In this document: positions 7,984 through 14,782 of the stretch, one piece after another
Layout: each line of letters opens with the position of its first letter
How positions within the stretch are numbered: the stretch's first letter is position 1
DNA from: Novosphingobium sp. 9U
Lineage (GTDB): Bacteria; Pseudomonadota; Alphaproteobacteria; Sphingomonadales; Sphingomonadaceae
Direction: 5' to 3'
Length of the DNA: 31,273 bases
NCBI RefSeq assembly: GCF_902506425.1
Contig: NZ_LR732527.1
Location: 1 to 31,273, forward strand
Program-made: the position numbers and the translations under genes
Notes under the pieces: generated by a model
The model's database searches: none
Seen by the model: only the letters and a program-made list of their open reading frames with translations
What the model was told of the DNA's origin: nothing

Positions 7984-9018
7984 TCAGGCGTGCTCGTGCT
8001 CGCTGGCCGGCTCGCCTTGAAGAGTGGCGACTTCCATCGTCGCAAGCTGGTCGAGCATGCGCCGCAAGCGGACGATACCGGCATCGTGGGCGTAGAGCGC
8101 TTCCTGCTCCCTCGCCTTGTCGTCCATGCCTTCGAGGATCAGGCGATCCTGCTCCAGCACGTCCCAGTGGAGCGCTTCCAGGCGGGCGCGATATAGGAAC
8201 TTCCAGGCGTTGCGCGCCCAGCCACTGACCTTGCGGCAACGCCAGAAAAATACGCGGCAGCTCGTCTCGTCCACGGGCACGACCATGCCGACGATGCCGA
8301 ACGCACCGCCCGGGCCGGCGGCCTTGCCATACGGGATCGACAGGCGCAGCCAGAGCGCCCCGGTCATGCCGGCCTCGGTCCAGTCGAAGTTGACGCCCGT
8401 CTGATTGGTCTTCTCGAACACGAAGCCATACTGGGTATCGCGCGCCCGCATCGTCGCGGTTTTGTCACCCTCAGCCATCGAGTGGCTCTGGGCATGCAGG
8501 TACGCGCCGTGCATCGGGTCCATCACGTTGTCGACCGCATAGCGCCAGTTGCAGTTCCAGTGCGCAGTGCACAGGATGTCCGCCCATTCGCCGCCCGAAA
8601 TTTCCTCAGGCAATTCCAGCGCAGCAGGCTCACCCTCACCGAACCACACGAAGATGGCGCCGGCCCGCTCGACTGCGGGGAATGCGCGATTGAGCTGACG
8701 CCCCTTCATCACGCACTTGGCGAGGGCGGGGATGTCCTCGATCCGACCTTCACCGTTGACCTCGACACCGTGGTACCAGCAGGCGACGCGATCGCCCAGG
8801 TTCCATCCCATGGAAAGGCGCGCGCCGCGATGCGGGCAGCGGTCATCAATGGCCTGGATGCCGCCTTCGGCATCGCGCCACAGCACGATCCGCTGCGACA
8901 ACCGCGTGAGACCGAGCGGTGCCTGCTGGAGCATCCAGCTGGGCGCGACGGGATACCACATTTCGCGCAGCCCCCCGTTCAGGCGGCCGGCAGCATCAGT
9001 TGCGACCGTAGCATTCAC
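7984..9018 (-). CDS. Rieske non-heme iron oxygenase, alpha subunit
   Basis: This 344-residue protein has an N-terminal Rieske domain with C61-x-H63 (CPHRGARL) and C80-x2-H83 (CWYHG), the ligands of the [2Fe-2S] cluster. The catalytic domain carries D163-N-x2-D167-P-M-H170-x4-H175, the electron-bridge Asp and two iron ligands. The third ligand is expected near the C-terminus, probably the Asp in EQDRLILEG. Length and layout resemble vanillate O-demethylase and phthalate-type alpha-only oxygenases, which hydroxylate or O-demethylate aromatics. I choose a GTG start at 9018, overlapping the TGA of the preceding small gene (9015-9018); longer readings lack family similarity. No ferredoxin or reductase gene sits beside it, so electrons must come from elsewhere. 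Confidence 0.92.
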   Translation of the reverse strand: MNATVATDAAGRLNGGLREMWYPVAPSWMLQQAPLGLTRLSQRIVLWRDAEGGIQAIDDRCPHRGARLSMGWNLGDRVACWYHGVEVNGEGRIEDIPALAKCVMKGRQLNRAFPAVERAGAIFVWFGEGEPAALELPEEISGGEWADILCTAHWNCNWRYAVDNVMDPMHGAYLHAQSHSMAEGDKTATMRARDTQYGFVFEKTNQTGVNFDWTEAGMTGALWLRLSIPYGKAAGPGGAFGIVGMVVPVDETSCRVFFWRCRKVSGWARNAWKFLYRARLEALHWDVLEQDRLILEGMDDKAREQEALYAHDAGIVRLRRMLDQLATMEVATLQGEPASEHEHA

Positions 9019-9332
9019 GCTGCTTCTCCGGAGACAATCTGGAACAATGCGCCGCCAAGCCGCTCGAGCTCGGCGTCGAGGGTGACCTCGGACCATGGGG
9101 CGCCGGCGCTATCGCGGCTGCCACCCGTGTTCAGCGCCGCCACCACTTCAGCAAGTTCGATCGCCCCGTCCTGAAAGGCGGCGGTGAGTGCCTGCGCGAG
9201 CGCCTCTTCCGAGGACGCGAGCGGCCCACCGCGCGTCTGGAAGACATAGTTCTCGACACTTCGAGGGTCCTCAATAAAGCGGCCGCCGCCTTTCGCGTCA
9301 CTGCCTTCGGCGAGAAATTCATTGTACCGCAT
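9015..9332 (-). CDS. Small conserved protein, first gene of the Rieske operon
   Basis: This 105-residue soluble acidic protein starts MRYNEFLAEGSDAKGGGRFIEDPRSV and ends in an amphipathic region. It resembles small proteins that databases describe as having a recombinase-like helix-turn-helix fold and that lie next to Rieske oxygenase genes. I recognise the pattern from memory and cannot verify it. The predicted helices (EEALAQALTAAFQDG, IELAEVVAALN) would fit a small helical domain. GAGG stands five bases before the ATG at 9332. Its stop overlaps the GTG start of the Rieske gene, so the two products are coupled and may interact. Function unknown: a regulator, an assembly factor or an accessory subunit are all possible. 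Confidence 0.7.
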   Translation of the reverse strand: MRYNEFLAEGSDAKGGGRFIEDPRSVENYVFQTRGGPLASSEEALAQALTAAFQDGAIELAEVVAALNTGGSRDSAGAPWSEVTLDAELERLGGALFQIVSGEAA

Positions 9333-9344
9333 CGCGACCTCAGT

Positions 9345-9479
9345 GTTTGGTATACGAACAATGGTTCAGAATGTGGGATTGGTGCCGCAACGATAAGTGA
9401 GTGTCAAGACGCGCCTGGCGCAGTCGGTAGTCTAAGATGCATTTTCCACTTCCCACCCAAAAGTGTTTCGCATAGGAAC
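9345..9479. promoter_or_regulatory. Divergent control region with two near-identical 15-bp palindromic boxes
   Basis: The 184 bp between the start at 9332 (minus) and the start at 9517 (plus) hold GTTTGGTATACGAAC at 9345-9359 and GTTTCGCATAGGAAC at 9465-9479. They agree in 12 of 15 positions, and each has GTT...AAC arms around an AT-containing centre. Each box lies close to one start (13 and 37 bp). IclR regulators bind palindromes of this size, and an IclR gene is in the operon. Operator function is inferred. Confidence 0.6.
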
Positions 9480-9516
9480 CGCTTGTCTCGCAAATGATAC
9501 ACTAGGGTCATAGAGC

Positions 9517-10764
9517 ATGGCATCCACTGGCGCTGCATCTGCGGAATCGAGCCTAAGCTATCCCGGTTGGCGCGTCCTCGCCTCGGCGGTGGTCGGCCTC
9601 GCGTTCAGTCCAGGCCCGATGATCTTCGGCACCTTCGGCCTGTTCGCACCGCATCTCGCTGTCGAACATGGCTGGAGCCGAGGCGCAATCATGCTCGCTC
9701 TGACTTTCTTCAACGTCGCAGGCGTACTCGCCTCGCCAGTGACAGGATCGCTACTTGACCGTCGTGGCGTACGCGGCCTGCTGTTTCCCGCCATGATCGC
9801 GCTGGCGCTCGGCTTCCCTGCCCTGGCCTACATCGCAGGAAGTCTGCCGCTGTTCTATGCCGTTACATTCGCGTGGGGCGCGACCACGGTGGCGACGCAG
9901 AGCATCAGCTATTCGAAGCTGATCACCGCCTGGTTCGTTCATCATCGCGGTCTTGCCATCGGCATAGCCGCAGCTGGCTTGGGCGTCGGCTACGTGGTGA
10001 TGCCGCTGATCGCCGGCTCGCTGCTGACGGCATACGACTGGCGGGTCGCGCTGTCGCTGCTCGCGGTGCTGGTCATGGCCGTGCCATTCGTCTGCAATCT
10101 CGCGCTGGCGCACCCCCCCATTGAGATGGCCGTCACGGCAGCTTCGCCCACCCTAGCCGGCCTCACGCTTGCAGAGGCATGCCGCACCCGGGAATTCGCG
10201 CTGATGGCGATCGGTATCCTGCTCGCTTCCGTGGCGCTGACCGGCATCGTTCCGCACATTTCGCTGCTGGCACTCGACCATGGCCTCTCGACCGGACAGG
10301 CCGCCGCCGTCGCTTCGGCATATGGTCTGTCGACGATTGCCGGGCGCGTACTGGTCGGCTGGCTGGCTGACCATTTTCCGGTCCCGCGCGTTGCCATCGC
10401 TTTCTTCGGCTGCTCGGCGCTCGGCTTCGTGCTGGCGATCACCGTGGGTGCGAACGCGGGCATGCCGATGCTGGTGCTGGTGGCGCTGACGATCGGCCTG
10501 GGCTTCGGTGCCGAAAGCGACGTCATCGCCCTGTTCATCAGCCGCTACTTCGGCCAGCGCGCCTTCGCCGCGATCTACGGTTACCTGCTCGCGGCGTTCC
10601 TGGTGGGATCGTCGATCGGCCCGGCGCTGTTCGGCTTCGTGCGTGACGCCAGCGGCGGCTACGCAGCGGTCATGGTGATCGCAACCGGGCTCATGGTGGC
10701 TGCCTGTGGCGCGCTGGCGCTGCTGCCGGTCACCACGCGCGTTCGCGAGGCGGCGGTCGCATGA
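9517..10764 (+). CDS. MFS transporter, monocarboxylate/oxalate-type
   Basis: This 415-residue protein has twelve predicted hydrophobic segments. Between helices 2 and 3 it reads ASPVTGSLLDRRGVRGLL, a G-x3-D-R-x-G-x-R form of the MFS loop, and HHRGLAIGIAAAGLGVGY matches the MCT/OFA-like branch that carries organic and aromatic acids. It is transcribed away from the Rieske operon from a shared control region, so it probably imports the substrate or exports a product of that pathway. Its TGA overlaps the ATG of the SIR2-like gene by four bases (10761-10764). The start is preceded by only a weak AGGG at about -13. Confidence 0.87.
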   Translation: MASTGAASAESSLSYPGWRVLASAVVGLAFSPGPMIFGTFGLFAPHLAVEHGWSRGAIMLALTFFNVAGVLASPVTGSLLDRRGVRGLLFPAMIALALGFPALAYIAGSLPLFYAVTFAWGATTVATQSISYSKLITAWFVHHRGLAIGIAAAGLGVGYVVMPLIAGSLLTAYDWRVALSLLAVLVMAVPFVCNLALAHPPIEMAVTAASPTLAGLTLAEACRTREFALMAIGILLASVALTGIVPHISLLALDHGLSTGQAAAVASAYGLSTIAGRVLVGWLADHFPVPRVAIAFFGCSALGFVLAITVGANAGMPMLVLVALTIGLGFGAESDVIALFISRYFGQRAFAAIYGYLLAAFLVGSSIGPALFGFVRDASGGYAAVMVIATGLMVAACGALALLPVTTRVREAAVA

Positions 10765-11600
10765 TCGTCGCGAGCTTCGAGGAGCTCGCCGCCGCGGTCC
10801 GGGATCGCCGCGTCCTGCTTTTTGCCGGCGCGGGCCTCTCGATGAGCGTCGGCCTGCCGTCCTGGCATGAGTTGATCGACCATATGAAGCGCGAACTCGC
10901 GCTGGACGAAATGCCGCACCAGTCAGGTTGGAGCTATCAGACACTTTCCGAATACTACCGCCTGAAGAACGGCAGCATCGGCCCCTTGCGCAGCTGGATG
11001 GACCGCACCTGGTCGGTATGCAGCGACCGGGTTCGGGAGTCGGAAATTCACGAGATCATCGTCGATCTGGATTTTCCGCTGGTCTACACGACCAACTACG
11101 ACAACAATCTCGAAATCGCATATCAGGCTCACGGACGCGACTTCGTGAAAGTCGCCAATACGAGCGACATCGTCAATGCCGAGCGGGGCCTGCCGCAGAT
11201 CGTCAAATTCCACGGCGATTTCGATGACGACGAGTCGCTGGTCCTGGCAGAAACAGATTACTTCCGGCGCCTGGCCTTCGATTCTCCCCTGGACATCAAG
11301 TTCAAGGCCGATGCCATGGGTCGCACGCTGCTGTTCCTGGGTTACAGCATGTCAGATCTCAACATCCGCATGCTGCTCTATCGGCTCTGGCAGATGTGGC
11401 AGGAATCGGGTCGGGAGCGCGACCGCCCGCCCTCATACGTCTTTTCGCCCAAACAAGACCCGGTGCAGCAGATGGTGCTGAGCCAATGGGGCATCCGCGT
11501 CCTTCATGAACGCGCCGAGCACCCGTCCGAAGCGACGCTCAAGTTCCTCCGCCGCTTGCGCGCGGCTGTACGGAGCGGCGTGGGGGCGGAAATGGGTTAG
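10761..11600 (+). CDS. Stand-alone SIR2-like protein, predicted NAD+-binding hydrolase
   Basis: The 279-residue protein is a single SIR2-fold domain without an obvious extra domain. The NAD motif GAGLSMSVGLPSW begins at residue 23. TTNYDNNLE places Asn112 in the ribose/catalytic position, and KFHGD has the catalytic-type His151. FLGYSMSD at 192-199 is the third conserved block, and the C-terminal part continues the fold (PSYVFSPKQDPVQQM). This pattern fits the SIR2_2-type proteins, which in phage-defence systems such as Thoeris, DSR and SIR2-HerA deplete NAD+, rather than classical protein deacetylases, whose zinc-finger cysteines are absent. No defence partner gene is adjacent. Its ATG overlaps the MFS transporter stop, an unexpected coupling. 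The role is open: defence, NAD signalling, or a metabolite-linked NADase. Confidence 0.82.
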   Translation: MIVASFEELAAAVRDRRVLLFAGAGLSMSVGLPSWHELIDHMKRELALDEMPHQSGWSYQTLSEYYRLKNGSIGPLRSWMDRTWSVCSDRVRESEIHEIIVDLDFPLVYTTNYDNNLEIAYQAHGRDFVKVANTSDIVNAERGLPQIVKFHGDFDDDESLVLAETDYFRRLAFDSPLDIKFKADAMGRTLLFLGYSMSDLNIRMLLYRLWQMWQESGRERDRPPSYVFSPKQDPVQQMVLSQWGIRVLHERAEHPSEATLKFLRRLRAAVRSGVGAEMG

Positions 11601-11616
11601 ACTTCGGCGGGCTTGT

Positions 11617-11647
11617 CGCGGGCTCTGCTTAGCCAGTGCTGCCCGCG
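11617..11647. terminator. Possible bidirectional hairpin between convergent genes
   Basis: CGCGGGC (11617-11623) and GCCCGCG (11641-11647) form a perfect 7-bp inverted repeat with a 17-base spacer between the converging SIR2 and IclR genes, overlapping the IclR stop. There is no T-run on either side, so an intrinsic terminator is only a guess. Confidence 0.3.
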
Positions 11648-12438
11648 CGATATCCTAGCCCGCGCGAGATCTCCATGCCGGCGCGCTCCACTTGCGTGGA
11701 GATGCGGCCTTCGAACGTCTCGCGCTCGAACGTGTTGATGGGACAGCTGATGGAGATCGCGGCCGACACCTCTCCAGACGCGTCGTAGACCGGCACCGCC
11801 ACACTGGCGACGTTCTGGTCGTAGAAACCCCAGCTCAGCACTGTCCCTCGCTTGCGATCGGCTTCGACAAGGCTGACGAGGTCACCCATGCTGGCCGGCG
11901 TTGCATCGGTGTATTTGGTGAACTCAAAGCTTTCATAGAGCGCCACCACATCGGACAAGCTCATGCTCGCGAGGAGGACACGACCCGGAGCAGTGGCATG
12001 CGCGGGCAGGCGCGAGCCGACAGTGACCGCGCTGATGAGGCTGGTGTTGCCTTGAAACCGCGCGATGTAGACCGCTTCGCGGCCCTCGCGCACGACCAGG
12101 TGCGTCGAAGTACCAGTGTCGTCGCGCAGGCGCGCCAGGATCGGATTGGCAACCTCGATAAGGTCCTTGCCTGCAAGGAAGCTGTAGCCCAGCTCCAGCA
12201 CCCGGCTACCCAGCTGGTACCGCTTACCGTCACCGATCCGCCGCAGAAAGCCTGCGTATTCGAGGGTGTAGACCAGGCGGAATGCCGTGGAGCGGGTCGC
12301 GCCGATCTGACGCGCCACTTCGGCGACTGTCTGATCCTGTCGTTCGCGGGTAAAACTCTGCAGCACCTGCAGTCCCCTGACGAGACCTGGCACTATGTAG
12401 CGCTCGTCAATATCCGGCGAGGTTTCCAGCTGGGTCAT
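11629..12438 (-). CDS. IclR-family transcriptional regulator (second)
   Basis: The 269-residue protein has a winged helix-turn-helix at about 20-80 (DQTVAEVARQIGATRSTAFRLVYTL). It also has an IclR effector domain with SRLPAHATAPGRVLLAS, and ends in a typical dimer region (STQVERAGMEISRGLG). It is the last gene of the TonB-GH3-ThDP-NadX-ALDH run, 54 bp after the aldehyde dehydrogenase stop. A weaker copy of the shared palindromic box lies at 12443-12457, just upstream of its start, which suggests autoregulation. It is a clear paralogue of the first IclR by architecture but diverged in sequence. Which of the two binds which box cannot be told. Confidence 0.9.
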   Translation of the reverse strand: MTQLETSPDIDERYIVPGLVRGLQVLQSFTRERQDQTVAEVARQIGATRSTAFRLVYTLEYAGFLRRIGDGKRYQLGSRVLELGYSFLAGKDLIEVANPILARLRDDTGTSTHLVVREGREAVYIARFQGNTSLISAVTVGSRLPAHATAPGRVLLASMSLSDVVALYESFEFTKYTDATPASMGDLVSLVEADRKRGTVLSWGFYDQNVASVAVPVYDASGEVSAAISISCPINTFERETFEGRISTQVERAGMEISRGLGYRAGSTG

Positions 12439-12442
12439 CGTG

Positions 12443-12457
12443 TCTCGAATGTCAAAC
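12443..12457. promoter_or_regulatory. Weak copy of the shared 15-bp box upstream of the second IclR gene
   Basis: TCTCGAATGTCAAAC matches the TonB-receptor box (20725-20739) in 11 of 15 positions and starts four bases upstream of the IclR ATG. Its left arm is degenerate, so it is the least certain of the set. Confidence 0.3.
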
Positions 12458-12492
12458 GGGTGAGCGTCCTTTGACCTGCAAAGCCGACACGA

Positions 12493-13980
12493 TCAACCCC
12501 AGCCTATCGGATCCTTCGACATTCCCCAGTATATCGCCTTTTGGTTCATGTATGACTGAATCCAGTGCCGGCCCTTCTCGCGCCCGAGGCCACTGTTCTT
12601 CACGCCGCCGAACGGCGTCGAAGAGCTGAATTGCTTATAGGTGTTGATCCAGACCGTACCCGCCTCGATCCGGCGGGCGACACGCCACGCCGCCTTGTAG
12701 TCACGCGTCCAGATGCCGCAGGCCAGACCGTACTCGTTGTCGTTGGCTTTTGCGACGAGATCGTCTTCGTCGCTCCAAGACAGGACTGCGAGCACAGGAC
12801 CGAAGATCTCCTCTCGGCAGATGGTGTCGGTGTTGGCCACGTTGTCGATGATCGTGGGCGGATACCACGCTCCCGCCGCGAACTCCCCCAGCGGGACCTT
12901 GCCACCGCACAACAGGCGCGCACCGGCGGCGACGGCGGCATCCACCATGGCGGCAACCTTGTCGCGGTGGGCATGTGCGATCATCGGAGCCATCTGGGTG
13001 CCTGGCGCATCGCCCCGCCCCATGCGCAGCGCCTTTGCCCGCTCGACCAGGCGCGAGACGAATGCCTCACGAATGCTCTCGTGCACGAACAGGCGCGTAC
13101 CGGCAATGCACGATTGTCCGGTGGAACTGAACACCCCGTAGAGGACGCCCGCGATGGCCTCGTCCAGATCGGCGTCCGGAAACACGATGGTGGGCGATTT
13201 ACCTCCAAGCTCGAGCGACACCGGCATCAGCTTGGTGCCGGCGATCTGGGCGATGCGACGGCCGGTCACCGTGCCGCCAGTAAATGCGACCTTGCGCACC
13301 TGCGGGTGGCGCACCAGCGCATCGCCGATCACTCGACCTGGCCCGGGCAGCACGGAGAGCAGCCCTCGAGGGAGCCCCGCAAGGTAGGCCAACCTCGCCA
13401 GGAACAAGGAGATCAGCGGCGTCCACTCGGCCGGTTTGAGGATCACCGCATTTCCCCCCGCCAGCGCGGGTGCGACCTTCTGTGCGTCGCTGGCGATGGG
13501 GGAATTCCAGGGAGTGATGGCAGCCACCACGCCGATGGGCTCGTGCACCGACATCGTGACCCATGGACCACGCGGCGCGGTGAGATCCTCGTCCAAGCTT
13601 TCGAGGGTCGCGGCGACATAGCGAAAGGTGCCCGCTGCCGAGAGCGCCAGGGCGAGCGTCTCCGCCAGTGTCTTGCCGGTGTCGCGGGTCTGGAGCGCGC
13701 TGATCACTTCGGCATGCGCCTCGATGGCCTCGCCGATGCGGTAGAGCACCCGGGCGCGTTCATGGGGCTTGAGATCGCGCCAGGCCGGATCGGCCAAGGC
13801 CGTTCGGCCCATGGCCACTGCCTCCTCGACGTCGTCGAGACCTGCGACGCCATAGTCGGCCACCAGTGTACCGTCGGTGGGATCGATGCTGGGCGCGGTG
13901 CCGCCAGCACCCGACCTGAACTGGCCGCCCACGCAAATCTCGGCGAAGTCGATGTGGTCGGGGTTAAGCAGTTCGGACAT
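12493..13980 (-). CDS. NAD(P)-dependent aldehyde dehydrogenase
   Basis: This 495-residue cytoplasmic enzyme has all landmarks of the superfamily. Asn159 is in TPWNSP, and the cofactor region follows at LKPAEWTPL and FTGGTVTG. The general base Glu257 is in LELGGKSP, and the nucleophile Cys291 is in GQSCIAGTR. Near the C-terminus stands PFGGVKNSGLGREKG. Length is typical of betaine-aldehyde-like and aromatic-aldehyde enzymes, which oxidise an aldehyde to the acid. It starts eight bases after the NadX-like gene and follows the ThDP enzyme, which would produce an aldehyde if it is a 2-oxo-acid decarboxylase. The aldehyde is therefore plausibly its substrate. The substrate range cannot be read from the sequence. 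Confidence 0.93.
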   Translation of the reverse strand: MSELLNPDHIDFAEICVGGQFRSGAGGTAPSIDPTDGTLVADYGVAGLDDVEEAVAMGRTALADPAWRDLKPHERARVLYRIGEAIEAHAEVISALQTRDTGKTLAETLALALSAAGTFRYVAATLESLDEDLTAPRGPWVTMSVHEPIGVVAAITPWNSPIASDAQKVAPALAGGNAVILKPAEWTPLISLFLARLAYLAGLPRGLLSVLPGPGRVIGDALVRHPQVRKVAFTGGTVTGRRIAQIAGTKLMPVSLELGGKSPTIVFPDADLDEAIAGVLYGVFSSTGQSCIAGTRLFVHESIREAFVSRLVERAKALRMGRGDAPGTQMAPMIAHAHRDKVAAMVDAAVAAGARLLCGGKVPLGEFAAGAWYPPTIIDNVANTDTICREEIFGPVLAVLSWSDEDDLVAKANDNEYGLACGIWTRDYKAAWRVARRIEAGTVWINTYKQFSSSTPFGGVKNSGLGREKGRHWIQSYMNQKAIYWGMSKDPIGWG

Positions 13981-13988
13981 TGCTGGTC

Positions 13989-14780
13989 TCAGATCACGAT
14001 CGGCGCGGCCATGCCGTTAAGCAGGCGCACGATGCTGTGCGCGGTCAGCGCGGAGGTTTTCGGATTGGCGGCGGAGGGCGCGCCCGCGATGCGCACCTCG
14101 AACGAACCGTCCGCGCCTTCGAAGCACAGTTCATGGACGTTGGTGGCGATCGTCGGGTCGGCGACCAGTTCCACCTCGGTGCGATCGAAACCGATGCCCG
14201 CCAGAGCCACAGTCGCTGCCACGTTCGAGTTCTTGGGATAGGCCAGCGCCGCCTCCCGCGCATGACCACGGAAGAACACCGCCGGCTCGCTCAGCGCGCC
14301 AAGATCGAGCAGGTCCTCGGCCGGAGTGCCGCGCCAGGCCAGCGCGGGCTTTCGGCCGACATAGCGCACGCGCTCCAGCCCACCCAGGCGCGCGGCGGAG
14401 AGCCCCTCGATCCCGGCCATTGCTCCTGAGGCCAGGACGAGCTGCGCACCGCCCTCTTCCGCTGCGGCGGCAAGCGCCTTGGCCAGCGCCGCATCGGCAA
14501 GCACCCCTGTCGATACGATCATCAGCGAGAGCCCGGCCCGCAGCACTTCGGCGCCATAGGCACGCACCGCCTCGTGGCCCGCGCACTCTACCACCACGTC
14601 GGGCTCCCGGGCCAGCAGGTCAGCCATTGTTTCGACGCGCATCGCTTCGTCCAAACCCTCGCGAGGGCAACGCGCGAGAATGCCGACGACCGGTGCTCCC
14701 GGTCCAAGCGCCGCACGTACGGCGCGGGCGATGCTGCCGTCGCCGATCATGCCAACGCGGGGAGGAGCGATGCTCGCCAC
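13989..14780 (-). CDS. nadX: NadX-like L-aspartate dehydrogenase family protein
   Basis: The 263-residue protein has an N-terminal Rossmann motif GMIGDGSIA (10-18). It also carries the family blocks VVECAGHEAVRAYG, STGVLADAAL, PKNSNVAATVALAGIGFDRTEV and NVHEL, where His216 is the conserved catalytic histidine. These are landmarks of the aspartate dehydrogenase (TM1643) family, which interconverts L-aspartate and iminoaspartate/oxaloacetate with NAD(P). NadX normally serves NAD synthesis, but here it lies between a ThDP enzyme and an aldehyde dehydrogenase without nadA or nadC, so it may act on another amino acid in a degradative route. It starts with GTG two bases after the ThDP-enzyme stop. 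The symbol reflects the family, not a proven substrate. Confidence 0.85.
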   Translation of the reverse strand: MASIAPPRVGMIGDGSIARAVRAALGPGAPVVGILARCPREGLDEAMRVETMADLLAREPDVVVECAGHEAVRAYGAEVLRAGLSLMIVSTGVLADAALAKALAAAAEEGGAQLVLASGAMAGIEGLSAARLGGLERVRYVGRKPALAWRGTPAEDLLDLGALSEPAVFFRGHAREAALAYPKNSNVAATVALAGIGFDRTEVELVADPTIATNVHELCFEGADGSFEVRIAGAPSAANPKTSALTAHSIVRLLNGMAAPIVI

Positions 14781-14782
14781 GA

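Noticed and set aside
12565..14241. 558-residue plus-strand open frame
   Set aside because: It lies opposite the aldehyde dehydrogenase and NadX genes, which carry all catalytic residues. The composition (many His, Arg, Gln, Asp) is that of an antisense shadow.
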